From Variovorax sp. SG517 (lineage in GTDB: Bacteria > Pseudomonadota > Gammaproteobacteria > Burkholderiales > Burkholderiaceae_C), in assembly GCF_013376045.1 (NCBI RefSeq), contig NZ_JABMJG010000009.1, positions 124,001 through 188,000 of the forward strand: a stretch of DNA of 64,000 nucleotides, given 5' to 3'. Of this stretch, positions 8,645 to 16,615 are shown piece by piece. Each line of letters starts with the position of its first letter. Position 1 is the stretch's first letter. Under the pieces are notes generated by a model. That model ran no database searches and was not told the origin of the DNA. It saw nothing but the letters and a program-made list of their open reading frames with translations. The translations under genes and the position numbers were made by a program.

Positions 8645-8932
8645 TCAGTAGTTCGGGCCGTTGCCCGGGTAGTAGCCGCTGCCACGCGGATAGCGCTGCT
8701 GGTTGTAGTAGTTGCGCTCGTCGGCGTTGCGGCCGACCTGGTTGCCGATGATGCCGCCGATGGCCGCGCCACCCACCGTGCTCGCGGTGTTGCCGCCAAT
8801 GGCATTGCCCACCAGCGCGCCGCCCACCGCGCCCACGCCGGTGCCGAGGTTCTGATTGGGGCCGCTTGCGCAACCCGCGATCGTCAGGGCCGAAGTGGCT
8901 GCAGCAGCAGCGATCCAAAGACGTGTGTTCAT
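8645..8932 (-). CDS. Glycine-zipper outer-membrane lipoprotein (SlyB-like)
   Basis: A 95-residue lipoprotein. The signal peptide ends in the lipobox TIAGC (Cys21). A glycine-zipper segment follows (about residues 30-67) with repeated G-x3-G spacing such as GTGVGAVGGALVGNAIGG. The tail is rich in Asn, Tyr and Gly. Such 2TM glycine-zipper proteins (SlyB/OsmB/PcpY families) sit in the outer membrane and often respond to envelope stress. It lies 165 bp downstream of the amidase gene on the same strand; that gap contains a 14-bp hairpin. Confidence 0.85.
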   Translation of the reverse strand: MNTRLWIAAAAATSALTIAGCASGPNQNLGTGVGAVGGALVGNAIGGNTASTVGGAAIGGIIGNQVGRNADERNYYNQQRYPRGSGYYPGNGPNY

Positions 8933-9052
8933 GATGTCCACCTTTCGAGGAAGTGATGCTTCATCATCACCAACAGGCGGGCCCATGCCGTGTAGGAACC
9001 TGCCGCACGTGCCTGTGCGCTCTCCTGGGGCGTCCGGCGTGGGACAGGAGTG

Positions 9053-9086
9053 CACGCTTTGGCTTTACACGGAAAGCCAAGGCGTG
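9053..9086. repeat. Long intergenic hairpin
   Basis: Arms of 14 bases at 9053-9066 and 9073-9086 pair completely on the plus strand with one G-T wobble, around a 6-base loop. There is no T-run. It lies just past the amidase stop codon and may be an mRNA end or processing signal. Confidence 0.45.
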
Positions 9087-9097
9087 GAAACGTGGAA

Positions 9098-10564
9098 CTA
9101 CAGCTGCCTGCTGCGCGCCAGCGGCGGGTTCTGCGCGAAGTAGCGCTGGATGCCGCGCATCAGCGCATCGGCCAGGTTCTCCTGGTAGTCGACGCGGCGC
9201 AGGTTCGCTTCTTCTTCCGGGTTGCTGATGAAGGCGGTTTCCACCAGCACGCTCGGAATGTCGGGCGCCTTCAGCACCGCGAAGCCGGCCTGCTCGACCT
9301 GGCCCTTGTGCAGCCGCGCGCCGATGCCCTTGATCTCGCCGAGCATCGCGCCGCCGAGCTTCAGGCTGTCGTTGATCTGCGCGGTGGTGCTCATGTCGAG
9401 CAGCGCGCGCTGCACCTGGGCCTCGTGGTTGCCCACGTTCACGCCACCGACGCGGTCGGCGTCGTTCTCCTTGTTGGCGAGCCAGCGCGCGGCGCTGCTG
9501 GAAGCGCCGCTCTGGCTCAGCGCGAACACGCTGGCGCCGCGTGCGGCGGGCGTGGTGAAGGCGTCGGCGTGGATGCTCACGAAGAGGTCGGCCTGCACGC
9601 GCCGCGCCTTCTGCACGCGCACGCCCAGCGGCACGAAGAAGTCGGCGTCGCGCGTGAGGAAGGCGCGCATCGGGCTGCCGTTCACACTGCTCGCGTTGAT
9701 GCGCTGGCGCAGGCGGTGTGCCACCTGCAGCACGATGTCTTTCTCGCGCGTGCCGTTGGGGCCGATGGCGCCGGGGTCTTCGCCGCCGTGGCCGGGGTCG
9801 AGCGCCACGATGATGATGCGGTCGGTGCGATTGGCGGTGGCGGCAACCGGTGGCGGGGGCTGCACGGTCGGTGCGGACGGCGCAGGGGGCCTGGCCGGCG
9901 CGGCGGCCACCACGGGAGGCGGTGGCGTCACGGGCCTGTCGTTGCCGGCCGCTGCGGCGGGAGGCGGCGATTGCGGGCCGGGCCGCATCGACTGCTGTGC
10001 CATCAGGTCGCCCAGCGGGTCCGTGGCCGGCGCCGGCGCGGTTGCCGGCGGGGCGACGGCGATCGCGGAGCCGCCGCCCGAAGTGCGCGGCGCGTCGCGC
10101 AGGCGCTCGGCGATCAGCGCTTCCATCGGGTCCACCGCCTGCTCGGGGTACAGGTCGAGCACCAGCCGGTGCTTGTACGCGGCCACGGGCGCGAGCGAGA
10201 ACACCTGCGGCACCACGGCCTGCTTCAGGTCGAACACGATGCGCACCACCTTCGGCGCGTTCTGCCCGACGCGCAGCCCGTTGATGTACGGGTCGCCAGG
10301 CTTGATCTTGCCGACGAGCTCGCGCAGTTCGGGGTTGAGATCGATGCCCTCGATGTCGACCGCGAGCCGCGGCGGGCTGCCCACCACGAGCTGCTGCGAG
10401 TTCAGGCGAGCGTCGGATTCGATCGTCACGCGCGTGTAGTCGGCGGCGGGCCACACGCGCACTGCGAGGATGCTGGCTCCGCGCGCGATCTGGTGCACGC
10501 CGAGCATCAGCGCGATGCTGCCGCCCTGCAGCAGCACGCGCCGTTTCAGGCCGCCCGCCTTCAT
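9098..10564 (-). CDS. amiC: N-acetylmuramoyl-L-alanine amidase (AmiC type)
   Basis: A 488-residue periplasmic cell-wall amidase that cleaves the amide between MurNAc and the stem peptide during septum splitting. The N-terminus has a twin-arginine-like signal (KRRVLLQGG, then a hydrophobic stretch). Next come an AMIN domain (about 31-145), a long Pro/Ala-rich linker and the catalytic Amidase_3 domain. There the zinc ligands are visible in ALDPGHGGEDPG (about residue 255) and SIHADAF. Near the C-terminus LVETAFISNPEEE carries the catalytic Glu. It is translationally coupled to tsaE through an ATGA overlap; the tsaE-amiC order is common in proteobacteria. Confidence 0.95.
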   Translation of the reverse strand: MKAGGLKRRVLLQGGSIALMLGVHQIARGASILAVRVWPAADYTRVTIESDARLNSQQLVVGSPPRLAVDIEGIDLNPELRELVGKIKPGDPYINGLRVGQNAPKVVRIVFDLKQAVVPQVFSLAPVAAYKHRLVLDLYPEQAVDPMEALIAERLRDAPRTSGGGSAIAVAPPATAPAPATDPLGDLMAQQSMRPGPQSPPPAAAAGNDRPVTPPPPVVAAAPARPPAPSAPTVQPPPPVAATANRTDRIIIVALDPGHGGEDPGAIGPNGTREKDIVLQVAHRLRQRINASSVNGSPMRAFLTRDADFFVPLGVRVQKARRVQADLFVSIHADAFTTPAARGASVFALSQSGASSSAARWLANKENDADRVGGVNVGNHEAQVQRALLDMSTTAQINDSLKLGGAMLGEIKGIGARLHKGQVEQAGFAVLKAPDIPSVLVETAFISNPEEEANLRRVDYQENLADALMRGIQRYFAQNPPLARSRQL

Positions 10565-11067
10565 GCGGCGATGCGCGCCAGCAGATCGCTGCCGCGAGCG
10601 GTGTTCGCGAGGAGAGTCACGCTGCGTGTGTCGTCAGTCATTGCTTCTATTTTAATAGCGAGGTCGGCAATTGGTGTGCGGCCCGCGGCGTTGTCCGGCC
10701 ATTCGGCCAGCTTGAGCCCCGGCCCGGCGAAGATGTCGCGGAAGCCGGCGTCGTCCCATTCGCGCGGATCGGCGAAGCGATAGAAGTCGAAATGGAAGAT
10801 CTGCAGCCCGTCGGGCGCCTCGTGGGGCTCGACCACCGCGTAGGTGGGGCTCTTGATGCGCCCGGCGATGCCCAGGGCACGAAGCAGGTGGCGTACGAAA
10901 GTGGTCTTGCCGGCGCCGAGGTCGCCATGCAGTTCGATGAATGCGTCGCGCAATTGGGGGGCCGCGGCCAGCGCCCGCGCGAAGGCATCGGTGTCGGCTT
11001 CGCTGCACCAGCGCAGGCTGCGGGTGCTCTTGTGCGTTTCTACAATCGGCAAGTGATCGTCAGCCAT
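10561..11067 (-). CDS. tsaE: tRNA threonylcarbamoyladenosine biosynthesis ATPase TsaE
   Basis: TsaE is the small ATPase that works with TsaB and TsaD to make t6A37 on ANN-decoding tRNAs. The 168-residue product has the P-loop GDLGAGKT (48-55), the family motif SPTY (73-76) and the downstream HFDFYRFADPREW segment with metal-binding residues. The longest in-frame ORF would start further upstream inside queG, so the ATG at 11067 is preferred; the first 20 residues are not conserved and the start is uncertain. With this start it overlaps the divergent queG by about 15 bp. Its stop codon overlaps the amiC start codon. Confidence 0.93.
   Translation of the reverse strand: MADDHLPIVETHKSTRSLRWCSEADTDAFARALAAAPQLRDAFIELHGDLGAGKTTFVRHLLRALGIAGRIKSPTYAVVEPHEAPDGLQIFHFDFYRFADPREWDDAGFRDIFAGPGLKLAEWPDNAAGRTPIADLAIKIEAMTDDTRSVTLLANTARGSDLLARIAA
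11041..11046 (+). promoter_or_regulatory. -10 box of a predicted leaderless queG promoter
   Basis: TACAAT is followed by exactly six bases and then the GTG start codon of queG at 11053. It lies inside the 5' part of the divergent tsaE gene. Confidence 0.55.
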
Positions 11068-12126
11068 CCACTCGTTGTGCGTATTCAGGCCTTGGCCCGG
11101 GAACTCGGATTCTCCCAAATCGGAATCGCGGGCGTCGATCTATCGAGCGCCGAGGCCGGTCTGATGCAATGGCTGGCCCATGGGTTCCATGGCGAGATGC
11201 AATACATGGAAACGCACGGCACGCGCCGCGCGCGTCCGGCCGAGCTGGTGCCGGGCACTGTGAGCGTGATCACGGCGCGCATGGACTACCTGCCGCGCAG
11301 CACCGAGCCCGAGTGGCAGGCCATCGAATTCGACCGGCTGAAGCGCCCCGGCGAGGCCATCGTCTCGGTCTACGCACGGGGCCGCGACTATCACAAGGTG
11401 CTGCGCAACCGTCTCGCGAAGCTGGCCGAGCGCATCGCCGCGGAGGTCGGCCCCTTCGGCCACCGCGCCTTCACCGATTCGGCCCCCGTGCTCGAGGCCG
11501 AGCTGGCCTCCCGCAGCGGCCAGGGCTGGCGCGGCAAGCACACGCTGGTGCTCGACCGCGACGCGGGCTCGATGTTCTTCCTGGGCGAGATCTACGTCGA
11601 CATGGAGCTGCCGCCCAGCGAGCCCGTCACCGCGCACTGCGGCAGCTGCAGCGCCTGCATCGACGTGTGCCCGACGCAGGCCATCGTGGCGCCGAAGAGG
11701 CTCGATGCCCGGCGCTGCATCTCGTACCTCACCATCGAGCACGGCGGCTCCATCCCGGTCGAACTGCGTCCGCTGATGGCCAACCGCATCTACGGCTGCG
11801 ACGACTGCCAGCTGATCTGCCCCTGGAACAAGTTCGCCAAGAAGAGCACGCTGCCCGACTTCGACGCGCGCGAGGAACTCACCGGCCGCACGCTGGCCGA
11901 CCTGTTCGCGTGGACCGAGGACGACTTCCTTCGCCGCACCGAAGGCAGCCCGATCCGCCGCATCGGCCACGAGCGCTGGCTGCGCAACATCGCGGTGGCG
12001 CTGGGCAATGCGGTGCGTTCGGGCGAGGGCGGTGCGAAGGAAGCGCTGGCGACGCGTGCCGAGCACCCGAGCGAGCTGGTGCGCGAGCACGTCGCCTGGG
12101 GCCTCGCGCAGGACCCTGCGGGCTGA
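11053..12126 (+). CDS. queG: Epoxyqueuosine reductase QueG
   Basis: QueG carries out the last step of queuosine synthesis, reducing the epoxide of oQ34 in tRNA with a cobalamin cofactor. The product is 357 residues from the GTG at 11053. The two [4Fe-4S] clusters are seen as CGSCSACIDVCP (about residue 196) and CDDCQLICPWN (about residue 250), followed by HEAT-like C-terminal repeats. The conserved N-terminal segment IQALARELGFSQIGIAG lies upstream of the first ATG, which forces a non-ATG start. GTG 11053 fits both the domain and the -10 box 6 nt upstream. GTG 11077 is the alternative. Confidence 0.95.
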   Translation: MIVSHPLVVRIQALARELGFSQIGIAGVDLSSAEAGLMQWLAHGFHGEMQYMETHGTRRARPAELVPGTVSVITARMDYLPRSTEPEWQAIEFDRLKRPGEAIVSVYARGRDYHKVLRNRLAKLAERIAAEVGPFGHRAFTDSAPVLEAELASRSGQGWRGKHTLVLDRDAGSMFFLGEIYVDMELPPSEPVTAHCGSCSACIDVCPTQAIVAPKRLDARRCISYLTIEHGGSIPVELRPLMANRIYGCDDCQLICPWNKFAKKSTLPDFDAREELTGRTLADLFAWTEDDFLRRTEGSPIRRIGHERWLRNIAVALGNAVRSGEGGAKEALATRAEHPSELVREHVAWGLAQDPAG

Positions 12127-12130
12127 GGCC

Positions 12131-12478
12131 TCAGGCCGGCAGGATCTCGCGCACCCGCTCCCACGGCCGGCACATCAGCGTGCCGCGCGGCGACACCACG
12201 ATGGGCCGCTGCAGCAGGATCGGGTGCTCCACGATGAAGTCGAAGATCTGGTCGTCGGTCCATTTCGGATCGGCGATGTTCAGTTCTTCGTAGGGCGCTT
12301 CCTTGGTGCGCAGCAGGTCGCGCGCGCCCATGCCCATGGCCTTGGAGAGCTCGCGCAGCTTCTTCTTCGAGGGCGGTGTTTCGAGATAGAGAACGATCTC
12401 GGGCTCTACGCCGCTTTCGCGGATCAACGACAGCACGTTGCGCGACGTGCTGCAGTTGGGCTTGTGGTAGATCGTCAT
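12131..12478 (-). CDS. arsC: Arsenate reductase (glutaredoxin type), ArsC/YffB family
   Basis: A roughly 115-residue thioredoxin-fold protein. The catalytic Cys is in KPNCSTSRN. The three arginines that hold arsenate in E. coli R773 ArsC have counterparts in LLRTK, QRPIVVSP and MCRPW, and APYEEL is conserved. This supports true arsenate reduction with glutaredoxin rather than the Spx/YffB relatives that lack these arginines. I chose the ATG that gives the canonical MTIYHKPNC start. The ATG at 12511 adds 11 poorly conserved residues but lies 7 nt after a TATCAT hexamer, so a leaderless longer form is possible. No other ars genes are adjacent. Confidence 0.85.
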   Translation of the reverse strand: MTIYHKPNCSTSRNVLSLIRESGVEPEIVLYLETPPSKKKLRELSKAMGMGARDLLRTKEAPYEELNIADPKWTDDQIFDFIVEHPILLQRPIVVSPRGTLMCRPWERVREILPA

Positions 12479-12539
12479 CGGGTAGACGGTGGTGGGGGGG
12501 CGTGCGGTCATGGTGCCGATGATAGAAAACAGGCGCCGC

Positions 12540-13223
12540 TCAGCTTTCCTGCGCGCCCATCGACAACGGGAAGCGCGCCGCCCAGAAGTCCGCCAGGCGC
12601 GGATCGGCATCGACGCGGCGCACCACCTGCGTCATGCGCGGTGCCACGCGATAGAAGCGCCTGCGGCGCGGTGTCCATCGCGACATCACTGTCACGTACA
12701 GGTCGAGCATGCTGATCTTGTCGCCCAGCAGGTAGGGCGCGGGCTCGTCGATCTGCGAATCCATCAGCTGCCAGCAATGCGCGATGCGCTCGGCCGTGCG
12801 TTCGAGCATCGCCGGCTGCGCGGCGGGGTCGGGCACGAGGCGCGAAGGCTCGTCGCGCACCCAGAACATCGAATAGATGGCGGCCGGCAGGTAGACCATC
12901 CAGCGCAGGTAGCGCGCACGCAGCGGGTCGTCGGGCGCGGGGCAGAGTTGGGCCTCGGGATAGCGGTCGCCCAGCCAGATCAGGATGGCCGCGCTCTCGG
13001 TCATCACCTCGCCCGAAGGCAGCACGAGCGCCGGCACCTGCCGCATCGGGTTGACGCCGGCGACCCGCTCGCGCTCGGCCTCGCCCTCCCAGGGGGCGAC
13101 GTCGATGGCCTCCACCTGCGCTCCGATCAGCGTGAGCGCGGCGTGGATGGGTGTGGCGCCCGAGCCGGGCGCGCCGTAGAGGGTGTAGCGGTCTTCGCGG
13201 GCGGAGGCGGATGGCGTGCTCAT
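12540..13223 (-). CDS. Glutathione S-transferase family protein
   Basis: A 227-residue GST-like protein. The N-terminal thioredoxin fold (about residues 12-92) contains the cis-Pro region QVPALVLPSG and the glutathione gamma-glutamyl contact ESAAILIWLGDRYPE. An all-helical C-terminal domain follows, with the family's SMLDLYVTVMSRW (N-capping-box region). Members use glutathione for conjugation, isomerisation or reduction. It lies 28 bp upstream of arsC on the same strand; sharing a glutathione economy with a glutaredoxin-linked arsenate reductase is plausible but is inference. Confidence 0.88.
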   Translation of the reverse strand: MSTPSASAREDRYTLYGAPGSGATPIHAALTLIGAQVEAIDVAPWEGEAERERVAGVNPMRQVPALVLPSGEVMTESAAILIWLGDRYPEAQLCPAPDDPLRARYLRWMVYLPAAIYSMFWVRDEPSRLVPDPAAQPAMLERTAERIAHCWQLMDSQIDEPAPYLLGDKISMLDLYVTVMSRWTPRRRRFYRVAPRMTQVVRRVDADPRLADFWAARFPLSMGAQES

Positions 13224-13263
13224 CCGCGCAGGTTACGCAGGCCCGCCGCCGCTGTCACGTAGG

Positions 13264-13776
13264 TCAGGCGGCCAGAAGCGCGTCCACCTTCTTCAGGCCT
13301 TCGAGCGTCTTGAAGCAGGCTTCGGCGACTTCGGTGCCCTTGACCGCGAAGTGGCGGTGGAAGTACTTGCGATGCTCTACGTGCTCGTGGAAGTGGTGCG
13401 GCGTGAGCACGGCCGAGAAGATCGGCACGTCGGTTTCCAACTGCAGCGACATCAGCGTGCTGACCACCGTGTTCGCCACGAACTCGTGGCGGTAGATGCC
13501 GCCGTCCACCACCAGCGCGCAGCCGATGATGGCCGCGTACTTGCCCGAGTTGGCGAGGCGCTTGGCGTGCAGCGGAATCTCGAAGGCGCCCGGCACGTCG
13601 AAGATGTCGATGAGATCGCGCGCCACGCCGAGGCGGTCCATCTCCTCGAGGAAGGCGTCGCGCGCCTGGTGGACGATGTCGGAATGCCATTGCGCCTCGA
13701 CGAATGCGATGCGCGTGCCGCGTGGCGAACCCGACGCGGTGACGGCGGAAAGGGGAAGGTCGTTGATCTGACTCAT
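13264..13776 (-). CDS. ribH: 6,7-dimethyl-8-ribityllumazine synthase, RibH2 type
   Basis: Condenses 5-amino-6-ribitylaminouracil with dihydroxybutanone phosphate in riboflavin synthesis. The 170-residue protein has the RibH2 signature known from Brucella and rhizobia: Trp in FVEAQWHSD (Trp30), DVFDVPGAFEIP-like IDIFDVPGAFEIPLHAKRL, GGIYRHEFVA and the catalytic-His region TPHHFHEHVEH. Type II enzymes form decamers. The start ATG at 13776 gives the family length; upstream in-frame residues come from the leader. Expression should be shut off by FMN through the riboswitch at 13883-14046. Such an isolated, riboswitch-controlled RibH2 usually exists beside a housekeeping RibH elsewhere in the genome. 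Confidence 0.93.
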   Translation of the reverse strand: MSQINDLPLSAVTASGSPRGTRIAFVEAQWHSDIVHQARDAFLEEMDRLGVARDLIDIFDVPGAFEIPLHAKRLANSGKYAAIIGCALVVDGGIYRHEFVANTVVSTLMSLQLETDVPIFSAVLTPHHFHEHVEHRKYFHRHFAVKGTEVAEACFKTLEGLKKVDALLAA

Positions 13777-13882
13777 GGTGTGCCTCTGAGAAAGCAGGTT
13801 TCCTGAATCAGGGCGCACGAAACCGCAAGGCAGCTCGCGCGCAGGCCCAAAGCCTCACGCGCGGGCAGACCCGCATTTCGCG

Positions 13883-14046
13883 CTCTCTTTCATCCGGACT
13901 GTGACCGTCGGCTTCGGAATCGCACCGAATCTGCTGACCCCGAAGCTCGTTGCAAGCTCCGGGCGCTCGCGGGCTTGTGCGGTTTTTCCTTCCGGAAGAC
14001 GCCGCCATCACCGCCGGTGGGGAGTTTCACCCCGCCCTGAGAACGC
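13883..14046 (-). promoter_or_regulatory. FMN riboswitch (RFN element)
   Basis: Read on the minus strand, the conserved RFN blocks occur in order: AGGGCGGGGTGAAA, CCCCACCGGCGG, AGCCCGCGAGCG, GATTCGGTG, GATTCCGAAGCCGACGGT and AGTCCGGATGAAAGAGAG. The element lies about 107 nt upstream of ribH. The gap contains a GCGGG/CCCGC hairpin and other possible pairings that may form the expression platform. Confidence 0.97.
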
Positions 14047-14147
14047 TTGCCGCCCGGCGAACCGCGCGGCGGGGGCGATTCTAGGTGGCGCCTGCAGCAC
14101 GAGCCTGTCGCCCCCGCGCCAGACCTTCGCCCGGGCGGGGATTTTCT

Positions 14148-16346
14148 TCAGAAGCGATACGTGGCCGCCGCAGTCACGGTACGGCGCTGGCCGTAGAAGC
14201 AGTCGCCGCGGGCCAGGCAGGTGGTGAGCTGCACCTTGTCGGTCAGGTTGCCCACGTTGAGCGACAGGCGCAGCGGGCCGTTGTCCCAGGCGAACATCGC
14301 GTCCAGCAGGGTGACCGCAGGCACCGGGTTGGCGTCCATGCCGTCCCATGACTTGCCGATGTAGCGCACGCCGCCGCCCAGCGAGAAGCCGGGCACGCCG
14401 CCGATCGAGAAGCGCCGCATCAGCCAGGCCGAGGCCGTGTGCTTCGGCACGCCCGAAATGCGCTTGCCCAGGTCGGAGCCGGTGCTGCGCGAGACGCGCG
14501 CGTCGGTGTAGGCGTAGGAGGCGACCCAGTCCCAGTCGCGGCCGATGCTGCCCTTGTATTCGAGCTCCAGACCCTTCACGTGTACCTCGCCGAGCTGGAT
14601 GCTGTTGAGCGGGTTGGTCGGGTCGGTGGTCTTGCGGTTGGTGTCGCGCAGGTCGTACACCGCCGCCATGAACGAGGTGCGCTGCCCTTCGGGCTCCCAC
14701 TTCACGCCGGCTTCCCACTGCTTGCCGCGCTGGGGCTTGAAGGGCGTGTTGTTCACGTCCACGCCGCCCAGCGGCAGGAACGACTCGGCATAGCTCAGGT
14801 AGGGCGCCCATCCGCCGTCGGCCAGATAGACGAGGCCGGCGCGCTTGGTGGTGGCCTTGTCGTCGACCGCCGCGGCAGGGCGGCCTTCGGTGTCGGTGGT
14901 GGCCTTGTCGTGGCGCAGGCCCAGCAGGCCGATCCAGCGGCCGTACTTGACCTGGTCCTGCAGGTAGATGCCGGCCTGCTTCTGCAGCACCGCGGGCTGC
15001 CGCGTGAGGAAGGTGGGCGCCGTGTAGTTGCCGTACACCGGCGCATACACGTCGAGCGCGCCCGCACGGCCGCGGCCGGTGAGCTGCGAGGTCTCGTTGC
15101 GCTGGAAGTCCGCGCCGACCAGCAGCGTGTGCTCGGCTGCGCCGGTCTTGAAATGCGCCTCTGCCTGGTTGTCGAGCAGCAGCATCTTGCCGCCGTTGAG
15201 CTGTGTGATCAGGTCGCGCTCGATGGTGCGCTGGTCGGCATTGAACACCGGCCGCGCCGGGCGGCCGGTGAGCCGGTTGGCAGTGAAGCTGGTGTAAGAG
15301 GAGTTGTAGACCACCTTGCTCTCGGTGGAGCGCAGGTTCTGCCTGAAGGTCCAGGTGTCGTTGAAGCGGTGGCTGAACAGGTAGCCCAGCGAGGTGTTGC
15401 GCGTGTCGTAGCGGTCGAAGCCCGGCTCGCCAGTGAAGGTCGAGGTGGGAATCTGGCCGTACAGCGATGGCAGCAGCGTGCCCTGCCAAGGGAAGAAGCC
15501 GATCAGCGAGCCGCTCTTGTCCTTCTGGTAGAGCGCCTGCAGCGTGAGCGAGGTGTCGGCGCTCGGACGCCAGGTGAGCGAGGGCGCGAGCAGGATGCGG
15601 TCGTCGGGCACGTGGTCGACCTGCGTGCCGCTGTCGCGGTTGACGGCCACCAGGCGGTAGAGCCACTTGCCCTCGGTGTCCAGCGGCCCGGTGAAGTCGG
15701 CCGCGACCTGCTTGCGGTTGTGGCTGCCCAGCTGCACCTGCACCTCGCGCTGCAGCTCGGCCTGCGGGCGCTTCGACACCAGGTTCAGCACGCCGCCGAT
15801 GCCGCCCTGGCCGTAGAGCACGGAAGAGGGGCCGCGCAGCAGCTCGACGCGCTCCAGCATGTACGGATCGGCGCGCGTGGTGTTGTAGGTGCCGTAGCTG
15901 CGCTGCAGCCCGTCGAGGTACTGGATGGCGTCGCCGCCGCGCACCTTGAACGAGTCGACGCGGCTGTCGAAGTAGCTCGACACCACGCCCGCCGTGTAGT
16001 TGGTGGTCTCGCGCAGCGTGAGCGCGCCCTGCGCCTCCATCTGGTCGCGCGTGACCACCGAGATGGCCTGCGGCGTCTCGATCAGCGGCGTGTCGGTCTT
16101 GGTGGCGGTGCCGCCGCGCCGGGCGACGAAGCCGGTCACGGGGCCGGTGGCGCTTTCGACCGATTCACCGGTCACGGTGATGGTCGGCAGGGCCTTGCGG
16201 GTCTCGGCGGATTCGTCTTTTTCTTCGGCGTAGGCCGGTAGGGCGGCGCCCAGCGCCATGGCGGTTGCCGCGAGCGTGGCGCGGCGGGTATGCGTGATGC
16301 GCCAAGTGGGGCGCCAAGCCGGGCGCCGATGCTTCTTCGATGTCAT
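14148..16346 (-). CDS. TonB-dependent siderophore receptor (hydroxamate/ferrichrome type)
   Basis: A 732-residue outer-membrane ferric-siderophore receptor. A long basic signal peptide ends at AYA-EE (residue 40). A probable TonB box LPTITVTG follows at 53-60. The plug domain begins near residue 80 (ETPQAISVVTRDQMEAQG) and contains RVELLRGPSSVLYGQGGIGG. The remainder forms the 22-strand barrel and ends in the outer-membrane signal ATYRF with terminal Phe. There is no N-terminal STN domain, so it is not coupled to an anti-sigma factor. No siderophore genes are adjacent. I looked for a Fur box upstream and found none; the leader instead holds a set of hairpins. Confidence 0.93.
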   Translation of the reverse strand: MTSKKHRRPAWRPTWRITHTRRATLAATAMALGAALPAYAEEKDESAETRKALPTITVTGESVESATGPVTGFVARRGGTATKTDTPLIETPQAISVVTRDQMEAQGALTLRETTNYTAGVVSSYFDSRVDSFKVRGGDAIQYLDGLQRSYGTYNTTRADPYMLERVELLRGPSSVLYGQGGIGGVLNLVSKRPQAELQREVQVQLGSHNRKQVAADFTGPLDTEGKWLYRLVAVNRDSGTQVDHVPDDRILLAPSLTWRPSADTSLTLQALYQKDKSGSLIGFFPWQGTLLPSLYGQIPTSTFTGEPGFDRYDTRNTSLGYLFSHRFNDTWTFRQNLRSTESKVVYNSSYTSFTANRLTGRPARPVFNADQRTIERDLITQLNGGKMLLLDNQAEAHFKTGAAEHTLLVGADFQRNETSQLTGRGRAGALDVYAPVYGNYTAPTFLTRQPAVLQKQAGIYLQDQVKYGRWIGLLGLRHDKATTDTEGRPAAAVDDKATTKRAGLVYLADGGWAPYLSYAESFLPLGGVDVNNTPFKPQRGKQWEAGVKWEPEGQRTSFMAAVYDLRDTNRKTTDPTNPLNSIQLGEVHVKGLELEYKGSIGRDWDWVASYAYTDARVSRSTGSDLGKRISGVPKHTASAWLMRRFSIGGVPGFSLGGGVRYIGKSWDGMDANPVPAVTLLDAMFAWDNGPLRLSLNVGNLTDKVQLTTCLARGDCFYGQRRTVTAAATYRF

Positions 16347-16520
16347 GTGCAGCTTCTCCTGTGTCCTGCGTTTGGGGGGGAGTGGCTGCGGCGCACGCCG
16401 GATGCGGGCGCGCCATGGCTTCTCGTCTCTGATCCATTCGGTTCGGACGAGCGCAAACCGGCGGCTCGCTTCGGGCTGGCGGCCGGTGTGTTTTGTGGGT
16501 TCTAGTTGCGTCGTCGCGGG

Positions 16521-16580
16521 CAGCCGTTGCGGCTGCGGTCTTCGTTCCTTCGAAGACGGCTTGCGCGCCCGTTGCGGGCG
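16521..16580 (-). promoter_or_regulatory. Hairpin-rich 5' leader of the TonB receptor gene
   Basis: Three adjacent hairpins occur between a TATAAT box (minus strand, 16598-16603) and the gene. Read in plus coordinates they are CGCCC/GGGCG (16566-16580), GTCTTCG/CGAAGAC (16538-16557) and CAGCC/GGCTG (16521-16535). The first and third have the same loop, GCAAC on the transcribed strand. If the TATAAT is used, the leader is about 245 nt long. Function is unknown. Confidence 0.45.
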
Positions 16581-16615
16581 GCTGGCTGAGCGGGCGGATT
16601 ATAGGAAGAAAGACA

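Noticed and set aside
16165..16437. Short minus-strand ORF starting MDQRREAM that overlaps the TonB receptor start
   Set aside because: It overlaps the signal-peptide region in another frame with no SD and no recognisable sequence. I treat the region as leader RNA.
16347..16615. Fur box upstream of the TonB receptor
   Set aside because: I searched for GATAATGATAATCATTATC-like sequence on both strands and saw none; only a TATAAT hexamer is present.
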